A stretch of DNA of 64,000 nucleotides from Streptomyces sp. NRRL F-5126 (lineage in GTDB: Bacteria; Actinomycetota; Actinomycetes; Streptomycetales; Streptomycetaceae). The translations under genes were made by a program, and so were the position numbers. The stretch spans positions 124,001 to 188,000 of the forward strand of contig NZ_JOFZ01000007.1 of NCBI RefSeq assembly GCF_000721265.1. Direction: 5' to 3'. Of this stretch, positions 57,998 to 64,000 are shown in pieces. Below the pieces are notes generated by a model. It was not told where the DNA came from, made no database searches, and worked only from the letters and a program-made list of their open reading frames with translations. Each line of letters starts with the position of its first letter. Position 1 is the stretch's first letter.

Positions 57998-58678
57998 ATG
58001 ACGGCCGCCCCGCACGACTGCCTCGCGCGCAACGAGTGGATCTGCGGCACGTACCTGTCCACCCGCCGGCACATCCTGGCGGACGCCGTGGTCCAGCACC
58101 TCCAGCTCACCGCGGTCTCGGTCGGCATCGCCGTCGTCATCGCCGTGCCGCTCGCGCTCGCCGCACGTCACCGGCGGTGGGCCGCGGGGCCGGTGCTCGG
58201 CGTCACGACGGTCCTCTACACCATCCCGTCACTCGCCATGTTCTCGCTGCTGCTGCCGGTCTACGGCCTCTCGGCGTCCCTCGTGGTGGCGGGGCTCGTG
58301 CTCTACTCCCTGACCCTGCTCGTGCGCAACATCCTCGCCGGGCTGCGCGCCGTGCCCGAGGAGACACGCCAGGCCGCACGCGGCATGGGCTACGGGCCGC
58401 TGCGCCTGCTGCTGGCCGTGGAGCTGCCCCTCGCACTGCCCGCCGCCATGGCCGGGCTGCGCATCGCGACGGTCTCCGCCGTCTCGCTCGTCACCATCGG
58501 CGCGATCGTCGGCCACGGCGGGCTCGGCAACCTCATCTACGCGGGCATGAACACCTTCTTCAAGGCGCAGGTGCTCACCGCGTCCGTCCTGTGCGTGGTC
58601 ATCGCCGTCCTCGCCGACCTGCTGCTGCTCGGCGTGCAGTGGCTGATCACCCCGTGGAGGAGGAGGCAGCGCCCGTGA
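57998..58678 (+). CDS. Osmolyte ABC transporter permease (OpuBB/ProW type) 1
   Basis: A 226-aa membrane permease of the glycine betaine/carnitine/choline type: HLQLTAVSVGIAVVIAVPLALAARH, TTVLYTIPSLAMFSLLLPVYGLS, and the EAA loop TRQAARGMGYGPLRLLLAVELPLALPAAMAGLRI. It starts the operon permease-permease-binding protein. Its stop overlaps the GTG of the next gene by 4 nt. Confidence 0.87.
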   Translation: MTAAPHDCLARNEWICGTYLSTRRHILADAVVQHLQLTAVSVGIAVVIAVPLALAARHRRWAAGPVLGVTTVLYTIPSLAMFSLLLPVYGLSASLVVAGLVLYSLTLLVRNILAGLRAVPEETRQAARGMGYGPLRLLLAVELPLALPAAMAGLRIATVSAVSLVTIGAIVGHGGLGNLIYAGMNTFFKAQVLTASVLCVVIAVLADLLLLGVQWLITPWRRRQRP

Positions 58679-59349
58679 GCGTCCTCACCGGCTCCTGGTC
58701 GTGGCTGACCAGCGCCGCACACTGGGCGGGCCCCGACGGCATCACGCACCGGCTCGTGCAGCACCTGTTCCTCACCGTGGTCTGCCTCGCCCTCGGCTGC
58801 GCGGTCGCCCTGCCGGTCGCGCTGGTACTCGGACACCTCGGCAAGGGCGGCGCGCTCGCCGTCAACATCTCCAACGCCGGCAGGGCCGTGCCCACCTTCG
58901 CCGTCCTGGTGCTGCTGCTCCTCACCCCGATCGGCTCCTACGGGCAGTGGCCGACGATCATCGCGCTCGTCCTGTTCGCGATCCCGCCACTGCTCACCAA
59001 CGCCTACGTCGGCATGCGCGGCGTCGACCCCGAGGTGGTGCGGGCCGCGCGCGGCATGGGGATGACGGGCGCCCAGCAACTGCGCGGTGTGGAACTGCCG
59101 CTCGCCCTGCCCATGGTCCTCACGGGCGTGCGGATCGCGGCCGTGCAACTCGTGGCGACCGCCACCCTGGCCGCGCTGGTGGGCGGTGGCGGGCTCGGCA
59201 GGATCATCACCGCCGGGTTCAGCCTGGCCTCCACCCCGGAGGTCGTGGCGGGCGCCGTCCTCGTCGCCGTCCTCGCCCTGCTGGTCGAGGGCGCCTTCGC
59301 GCTCGTCCAGCGGCTGTCGCAGAACCGGGCGGGGGACGCGGCGCCGTGA
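58675..59349 (+). CDS. Osmolyte ABC transporter permease (OpuBD/ProW type) 2
   Basis: A 224-aa paralogue of the preceding permease: HLFLTVVCLALGCAVALPVALVLGH, NISNAGRAVPTFAVLVLLLLTPIG and the EAA loop VVRAARGMGMTGAQQLRGVELPLALPMVLTGVRI. The GTG start is coupled to the first permease, and its own stop overlaps the next GTG by 4 nt. The two permeases form a heterodimeric channel. Confidence 0.87.
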   Translation: MSVLTGSWSWLTSAAHWAGPDGITHRLVQHLFLTVVCLALGCAVALPVALVLGHLGKGGALAVNISNAGRAVPTFAVLVLLLLTPIGSYGQWPTIIALVLFAIPPLLTNAYVGMRGVDPEVVRAARGMGMTGAQQLRGVELPLALPMVLTGVRIAAVQLVATATLAALVGGGGLGRIITAGFSLASTPEVVAGAVLVAVLALLVEGAFALVQRLSQNRAGDAAP

Positions 59350-60314
59350 GGGCCACCCGCACCCTCGCGCTCGCCGCCACCGCGCCCCTCACCGCCCTCG
59401 CGCTGCTCCTCGCCGGGTGCGGCACCGGACCTTCGCTGGAGAACCGGGGCAGCGTGACGGCACCGCCCGGAGACGCCCGCCATCTGACGATCGGCTCCGC
59501 CGGCTTCACCGAGAGCGACCTGCTCGCCCGGATGTACGCCCTGCTGCTCGACAACGCCGGCTACCGCACTCGCGTCCTGTCCGTCACCAACCGGGAGATC
59601 TACGAACCGGCGCTGGAGAGCGGCCAGATCGACGTCGTACCCGAGTACGCGGCGACCTTTGCCGACTGGCTGAACGCCAAGGTCCACGGCTCCGGCGCCG
59701 CACCCGTTGGCTCGCCCGGCCTCGCCGGCACCATGAACGCCCTGCGCCGCCTCGCCGCCGGCCGCGGCCTCGGGGTCCTCGCGCCCGGCCGGGCCGTGGA
59801 CCAGAACGCGTACGCGGTCACCGGGGCGTACGCGAGGAAGCACCGGCTGAAGAACCTCAGCGACGTCGGCAGGGCGGGGCTGCACGTCAGACTCGCGGCG
59901 GGCGACGAATGCGTGTCACGCCCCTACTGCGCGCCCGGTCTGCGCAAGACGTACGGCATCAGCGTCACCGGTATCGACCCCAAGGGGATCGGCACCACCC
60001 CGTCCAAGCGTGCCGTCCAGCGCGGCAAGGACCAGATGCTGGTCACCACGACCACCGACGCGACCCTCGACGACTTCGGACTCGTCCTCCTCGGCGACGA
60101 CAAGCACCTGCAGAACGCCGACCACGTCGTGCCGGTCGTCAACCGTGCCCGGGCGGGCAGCCACCGGATCGCCGCCGCACTCGACCGCCTCGGGCGCGTC
60201 CTGACCACCCGAGACCTGGCGTCGATGGACGAGCAGGTCGACAGCTGGCGCCGGCTGCCTGAGGACGTGGCACGCACCTACTTGCGCGCGAAAGGCCTGA
60301 TCCCGGGCGACTGA
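59346..60314 (+). CDS. Osmolyte ABC transporter substrate-binding lipoprotein (OpuBC type)
   Basis: A 322-aa lipoprotein with the acylated cysteine at residue 25 (LLLAGC). The fold is OpuAC: LTIGSAGFTESDLLARMYALLLDNAGYRTRVLSVTNREIYEPALESGQIDVVPEYAATFADWL, then DQNAYAVTGAYARKHRLKNLSDV. It should bind a quaternary amine such as betaine, carnitine or choline. It is coupled to the permeases. The ATPase is not in this operon; the minus-strand gene at the window end is the likely one. Confidence 0.87.
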   Translation: MRATRTLALAATAPLTALALLLAGCGTGPSLENRGSVTAPPGDARHLTIGSAGFTESDLLARMYALLLDNAGYRTRVLSVTNREIYEPALESGQIDVVPEYAATFADWLNAKVHGSGAAPVGSPGLAGTMNALRRLAAGRGLGVLAPGRAVDQNAYAVTGAYARKHRLKNLSDVGRAGLHVRLAAGDECVSRPYCAPGLRKTYGISVTGIDPKGIGTTPSKRAVQRGKDQMLVTTTTDATLDDFGLVLLGDDKHLQNADHVVPVVNRARAGSHRIAAALDRLGRVLTTRDLASMDEQVDSWRRLPEDVARTYLRAKGLIPGD

Positions 60315-60328
60315 CCCGGAATCAGGCC
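60294..60328. terminator. Terminator overlapping the OpuBC stop codon
   Basis: Arms 60294-60307 and 60315-60328 pair over 14 bp with one mismatch; the 7-nt loop contains the stop codon. On the minus strand the stem is followed by TTT. It serves two convergent genes. Confidence 0.65.
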
Positions 60329-60353
60329 GCGCACCCGGCAACCGGCCTTGGCG

Positions 60354-61325
60354 TCAGGCTGCCAGCCGCCCCGGCAGCCACTTCAAAAGCACCGCCTCGT
60401 GGAAGGGGCCGCCGCCCTCGTGGTCGTTGAAGTCGTACACCTCGATCGACTTCTCCCGGCCGGCGTACGCGTTGAACGCGGCGAACACCGTCGACGGCGG
60501 GCACGTCTGGTCCTCGAGCGCGGTCGAGAACAGGGCGGGAGCCCGCCCGCGCGCCGCGAAGTGCACGGCGTCGACGTAGGCGAGCGTCGAGCGGACCTGC
60601 CGCGTGCGGCCGCGGTAGGTGTTGAGGTACTTGCCGATCTCGCGGTACGGGTCCCGGTCCGTGAGGGTCGTGGCGCGCGGGAAGTCGCACAGGAACGGCA
60701 CGTTGGGCGCGACTGCCGCCAGGTCGTCCACCAGACCGCTCACGGCGAGTGTGATGCCGCCGCCCTGGCTCGTCCCCGTGACCGCGGTGCGCCCCGCGTC
60801 CACCAGCGGATGCGCGCGTGCTGCCTCGACCGCCCGCACCGCGTCGGCGAACAACCGCCGGTAGTAGTAGTCGTCGGGATTCTCGATCCCCTTCGTCATG
60901 AAGCCCGGGAACGAGGAGGCGCTGCCCACGGGATCCGGCGTGTCGCCGCCGTCCCAGCCTGCGCCCTGCCCCCGTGTGTCCATCACGAAGTGCGCGAAAC
61001 CCGCGGCCGCCCACAGCAGATGGCGGTGCGGCAGGCCGCGCCCGCCGCCGTACCCGAGGAACTCCACGATCACCGGCAGTGGCTCCCGCGTCCCCGCCGG
61101 CAGCAGGAACCAGCCCTTGACCGGATGGCCGCCGAACCCCGAGAACGTCACGTCGAAGACGTCCACTGCCGCGAGGCCCGCCGCCACCGGCTCGAACCGC
61201 GCATCCAAGTCGTGCGTCCGTGTCTCGCGCAGCGTCCGCGCCCAGAACGCGTCGAAGTCCGCGGGCTCGGCGGACTCGCTGCGGTAGGCGCGCATCGCGT
61301 CGAGTTCCATGTCGAACAGGGCCAT
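60354..61325 (-). CDS. Acetyl xylan esterase / cephalosporin-C deacetylase (CE7)
   Basis: A 323-aa alpha/beta hydrolase of CE7. Marks: the RGQG motif in FVMDTRGQGAGWDGGDT, the nucleophile elbow GTSQGGG with S186, the acid in ALEDQTCPPSTVFAAFNAY and the histidine in FNDHEGGG. CE7 enzymes remove acetyl groups from acetylated xylo-oligosaccharides and from cephalosporin C. There is no signal peptide, so it acts on imported oligosaccharides. It is a single gene, converging with the OpuB operon. Confidence 0.9.
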   Translation of the reverse strand: MALFDMELDAMRAYRSESAEPADFDAFWARTLRETRTHDLDARFEPVAAGLAAVDVFDVTFSGFGGHPVKGWFLLPAGTREPLPVIVEFLGYGGGRGLPHRHLLWAAAGFAHFVMDTRGQGAGWDGGDTPDPVGSASSFPGFMTKGIENPDDYYYRRLFADAVRAVEAARAHPLVDAGRTAVTGTSQGGGITLAVSGLVDDLAAVAPNVPFLCDFPRATTLTDRDPYREIGKYLNTYRGRTRQVRSTLAYVDAVHFAARGRAPALFSTALEDQTCPPSTVFAAFNAYAGREKSIEVYDFNDHEGGGPFHEAVLLKWLPGRLAA

Positions 61326-61516
61326 CGTGGCACCACCTTGATCGTCAGAAGAGGGCGGTCACACCGTACGTGCCCGACGTGCGCGGGGGTACGGCCCGCG
61401 TCCGTGGCGTACGCACCCTGTTCACCCGGCGCGCGCCGTCCTAGGCTCTGCCTCCGGCCGGGGCGGGACGCCCCCGGACCCCGCCGTGCGCGGCGGGCCG
61501 GAGAGAAAGGGGCGCG

Positions 61517-62980
61517 ATGACGGGCATTCCGGCAGACCCCCCGCGTGCGGGACGAGGAGAGCCGGCCCCCGGCTGCGCGGGGCCCGAGGACATCGGCAAG
61601 TACGGCTACGAACAGCAGTTGCGCCGCTCGCTCTCCTTCCGCGACCTGCTGGTCTACGGCCTCGTCTTCATGGTGCCCATCGCGCCCATGGGCATCTTCG
61701 GCAGCGTCTTTGAGGCGAGCGGCGGCATGGTCGCCCTCGCGTACGCGGTCGGCATGGTCGCCATGATGTTCACCGCACTCTCGTACGCGCAGATGTCGCG
61801 CGCCTTCCCCATGGCCGGCTCCGTCTACTCGTACGCGGGCCGGGGGATCGCGGCGCCCGTCGGCTTCCTGTCCGGCTGGATGCTGCTGCTGGACTACGTC
61901 CTGATCCCCAGCCTGCTCTACCTGACCTCGGGCGTCGCGATGAACTCGCTTCTCCCGGCGGTGCCCGTGTGGGCCTGGGTGGTCTTCTTCGTCGTCCTCA
62001 ACACCGTGGCGAACTACCGCGGCATCGAGATGACGGCGCGGCTCAACAAGATCATGCTGCTCTTCGAGGCGGTCGTGCTCGCGGTCTTCCTCGTGGTCGC
62101 CGTCGTCGCGCTCGCGCAGGGCAAGGGGCACGGGTTCAGCTGGTCACCGGTCTACGACGCGCACACCTTCTCGTGGTCGCTCGTCTTCGGCGCCGTGTCG
62201 GTCGCCGCGCTGAGCTTCCTCGGCTTCGACGGCATCTCGATGATGGCCGAGGAGAGCCGGGAGTCCTCCCGCGCGATCGGGCGCGCCATGATCGGGGCGC
62301 TGCTGCTGGCAGGAACGCTGTTCATCGTGCAGACGTTCGTGGCCTCGCTGCTCGTCCCGGACCCGGGTCACCTCGTGAGCCGGGGAGATCCCGGCGGCAC
62401 GGCCTTCTACGACGCGGCCCGGGTCGCCGCGGGCGGCTGGCTCGCCGACCTCACGGCGCTCGCCACCGCGATCGCCTGGGGGTTCGCCAACTCGCTGGTC
62501 GCCCAGGCTGCCACCTCACGGCTGCTGTACGCGATGGCGCGCGACCGCCAGCTGCCCGCGTTCCTCGCGAAGATCCACCCCACCCGCAAGGTACCGGTCA
62601 ACGCGACGCTGCTGGTGGCCGCGGTGTCCCTGCTGCTCGGCCTCTGGATGGCCTCGCGCGACGACGGGATCACCCTGCTCTCCACCCTCGTCAACTTCGG
62701 CGCGCTGACCGGTTTCCTGGTGCTGCACGTCGCGGTCGTGTGGCACTACGTCGTGCGCGGCCGCAGCCGCCGGTACTTCAGCCATCTCATCGCGCCGGCC
62801 ATCGGCTTCGCCATCCTCGCCTACGTCGTGGTCAACGCCCAGGTCGCCGCCCAGCGCCTCGGGTTCGTCTGGCTGGGCGTCGGCGTCGTCCTGCTGCTCG
62901 GCCTGCTCCTCGCGGGACGCAAGCCGGACCTGTCGGCCATGGGGCAGCCGGCGCCGGACGGGGACCGCGACCGGACGTGA
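61517..62980 (+). CDS. APC superfamily amino acid/amine permease
   Basis: A 487-aa transporter with about 12 helices. Marks: RSLSFRDLLVYGLVFMVPIAPMGIFGSVFEASGGMVALAYAVGMVAMMFTALSYAQMSRAFPMAGSVYSYAGRGI in helices 1-3, and FLGFDGISMMAEESRESSRAIGRAM in the middle. This resembles putrescine/amino-acid importers (PuuP-like). GGAGAGAAAGG gives a strong ribosome site. The putative osmolyte ATPase gene converges on it from the right with no gap. The substrate is open. Confidence 0.87.
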   Translation: MTGIPADPPRAGRGEPAPGCAGPEDIGKYGYEQQLRRSLSFRDLLVYGLVFMVPIAPMGIFGSVFEASGGMVALAYAVGMVAMMFTALSYAQMSRAFPMAGSVYSYAGRGIAAPVGFLSGWMLLLDYVLIPSLLYLTSGVAMNSLLPAVPVWAWVVFFVVLNTVANYRGIEMTARLNKIMLLFEAVVLAVFLVVAVVALAQGKGHGFSWSPVYDAHTFSWSLVFGAVSVAALSFLGFDGISMMAEESRESSRAIGRAMIGALLLAGTLFIVQTFVASLLVPDPGHLVSRGDPGGTAFYDAARVAAGGWLADLTALATAIAWGFANSLVAQAATSRLLYAMARDRQLPAFLAKIHPTRKVPVNATLLVAAVSLLLGLWMASRDDGITLLSTLVNFGALTGFLVLHVAVVWHYVVRGRSRRYFSHLIAPAIGFAILAYVVVNAQVAAQRLGFVWLGVGVVLLLGLLLAGRKPDLSAMGQPAPDGDRDRT

Positions 62981-64000
62981 CTAGGCGTCCGACACCGAGG
63001 AGAAGTCGACGTCGCCGCGCGTGACACCCCGGGCGTCGGCGCCGACCGACCTGCGCAGGGCCTCGTGCAGGCCTGCCGGTGTCAGGACGCCCGCGAACCG
63101 CTCCCCGTCCAGCACGGCCACCCACCCCGCGTCGTGCTGGAGCATCTCGCCGAACGCCCGCTTCAGCGGCGCACCGAGCGCCACCCACGCCTCCATGCGC
63201 CGCGCCAGGCCGCCCATGCGGTCCGCGTCACGCGCACCGGACAGCTCACGGGCCGAGACCCAGCCGTGCAGCTCACCGCCGCCGCCGAGCACCACAGCCC
63301 AGCGCGCGCCCGCCGCGTCGAGGCGTGCCGCCACGTCGCGTGCCGTCTCGTCCACCCACGCCACCGGCGGCTGCTCCAGGTCGCCGGCCATGACGGCCGT
63401 GACCGACAGCCGCTTGAGACCCCGGTCGGCGCCTACGAACCGTGCCACGTACTCCGAGGCGGGAGCGCCGAGCACCGCCGCCGGTGTGTCGTACTGCTCG
63501 ATGCGGCCCTCCCCGTACACGGCGATCCGGTCGCCCATCCTGACCGCCTCCTCGATGTCGTGCGTCACGAAAAGCACGGTCTTGCGCACGGTCGCCTGCA
63601 GGGCGAGGAACTCGCTCTGCAGCCGCTCCCTCACCACCGGGTCGACCGCGCCGAACGGCTCGTCCATCAGCAGGACCGGAGGGTCGGCCGCGAGGGCGCG
63701 CGCCACGCCCACGCGCTGGCGCTGACCGCCGGAGAGCTGCGCAGGGTAGCGGTGGCCGTACATCCCGGGGTCGAGCCCCACCAGGTCCAGCAGCTCCGCG
63801 GCCCTGGCCCGCGCCTTCGTCCTCTTCCACCCCGCGAGCACCGGTACCGTCGCCGCGTTGTCGAGGACGGTGCGGTGCGGGAACAGCCCGCCCTGCTGGA
63901 TGACGTAGCCGATACCGCGCCGCAGCCGCACCGGGTCGGCGCCGGAGATGTCCTCGCCGGAGACGAGGATCCGCCCGGACGTCGGCTCGACCAGCCGGTT
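62981..64000 (-). CDS. Osmolyte ABC transporter ATP-binding protein with CBS domains (5' end outside window)
   Basis: The last 339 residues of an OpuA/ProV-type ATPase; its start lies beyond the window. Visible: Q-loop YVIQQGGLFPHRTV, signature LSGGQRQRVGVA, Walker B VLLMDEPFGAVDP and switch His FVTHDIEEAVRMGD. Two CBS-type repeats follow (LKRLSVTAVMAGDLEQPPVAWVDETARDVAARL; LKRAFGEMLQHDAGWVAVLDGERFAGVLTPAGLHEAL). CBS pairs in this group sense ionic strength to gate osmolyte uptake. It probably powers the OpuB-like permeases at 58-60 kb, although it is separated from them by two genes and read in the opposite direction. Confidence 0.87.
   Translation of the reverse strand, partial: NRLVEPTSGRILVSGEDISGADPVRLRRGIGYVIQQGGLFPHRTVLDNAATVPVLAGWKRTKARARAAELLDLVGLDPGMYGHRYPAQLSGGQRQRVGVARALAADPPVLLMDEPFGAVDPVVRERLQSEFLALQATVRKTVLFVTHDIEEAVRMGDRIAVYGEGRIEQYDTPAAVLGAPASEYVARFVGADRGLKRLSVTAVMAGDLEQPPVAWVDETARDVAARLDAAGARWAVVLGGGGELHGWVSARELSGARDADRMGGLARRMEAWVALGAPLKRAFGEMLQHDAGWVAVLDGERFAGVLTPAGLHEALRRSVGADARGVTRGDVDFSSVSDA

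Noticed and set aside
1..64000. tRNA or rRNA genes
   Set aside because: No cloverleaf with a recognisable T-loop or rRNA core sequence was noticed by eye; a dedicated tRNA scan could still find one.

Overview
The window is 64 kb of very GC-rich actinobacterial chromosome. Dense genes, frequent GTG starts, 4-nt stop/start overlaps, and lineage features (DUF5709, a DUF4232 lipoprotein, a LAL-type LuxR regulator, a GH46 chitosanase, and a sugar ABC transporter with no ATPase of its own) all point to Streptomyces or a close relative. The mix of catabolic transporters, extracellular enzymes and small secondary-metabolite genes suits an accessory or arm-proximal region. No rRNA, tRNA, CRISPR array or insertion sequence was seen.

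Layout. 1-5.9 kb: tail of a Ser/Thr kinase, a DUF4232 lipoprotein, a palindrome-packed gap, a lactate 2-monooxygenase-like flavoenzyme and a CitA/DcuS-type two-component system. 6.2-9 kb: a divergent NMT1-type ABC transporter. 9-13.7 kb: a secreted papain-like protease with a membrane-anchored partner, then a 945-aa LuxR regulator. 13.8-17 kb: small genes (SAV_915-like, PfpI, VOC, HATPase, DUF5709). 17.2-25.4 kb: type II NADH dehydrogenase, transketolase, aldehyde dehydrogenase, phosphoketolase and a stand-alone LigD polymerase domain, all on the plus strand. 25.4-27.5 kb: a TPR protein, then a three-gene minus-strand set made of a 25-codon precursor peptide, a cytochrome P450 and a hypothetical protein. 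28-38 kb: F420/FMN-type oxidoreductases, chitosanase, a BlaI/M56 pair, Ku, hydrolases and a TetR/amidase pair. 38-51 kb: a CoA-ester lyase/CoA-transferase pair downstream of a nine-gene operon (lacI, two permeases, a binding protein, four ADP-ribosylglycohydrolase paralogues, a ribokinase). 51-57.4 kb: a PQQ-propeller lipoprotein, a second NMT1-type ABC transporter and a divergent ubiD-ubiX pair. 57.5-64 kb: a cupin, an OpuB-type osmolyte transporter whose likely ATPase lies 3 kb away on the other strand, an acetyl xylan esterase and an APC permease.

The most interesting item is the minus-strand RiPP locus at 26.3-27.5 kb. The 25-residue precursor begins MKFVRLMKK and ends SLKAYAWYGWI. It has a clear Shine-Dalgarno sequence and is followed directly by a short P450. 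The design matches atropopeptides (tryptorubin A family, core AWYIWY), but the core is altered to AWYGWI, so the product should differ. The second notable system is the nine-gene ADP-ribosylglycohydrolase/ribokinase/ABC operon. It looks like a route for importing a ribosylated compound and cleaving it to ribose, and one of its four hydrolase paralogues has a degenerate metal site.
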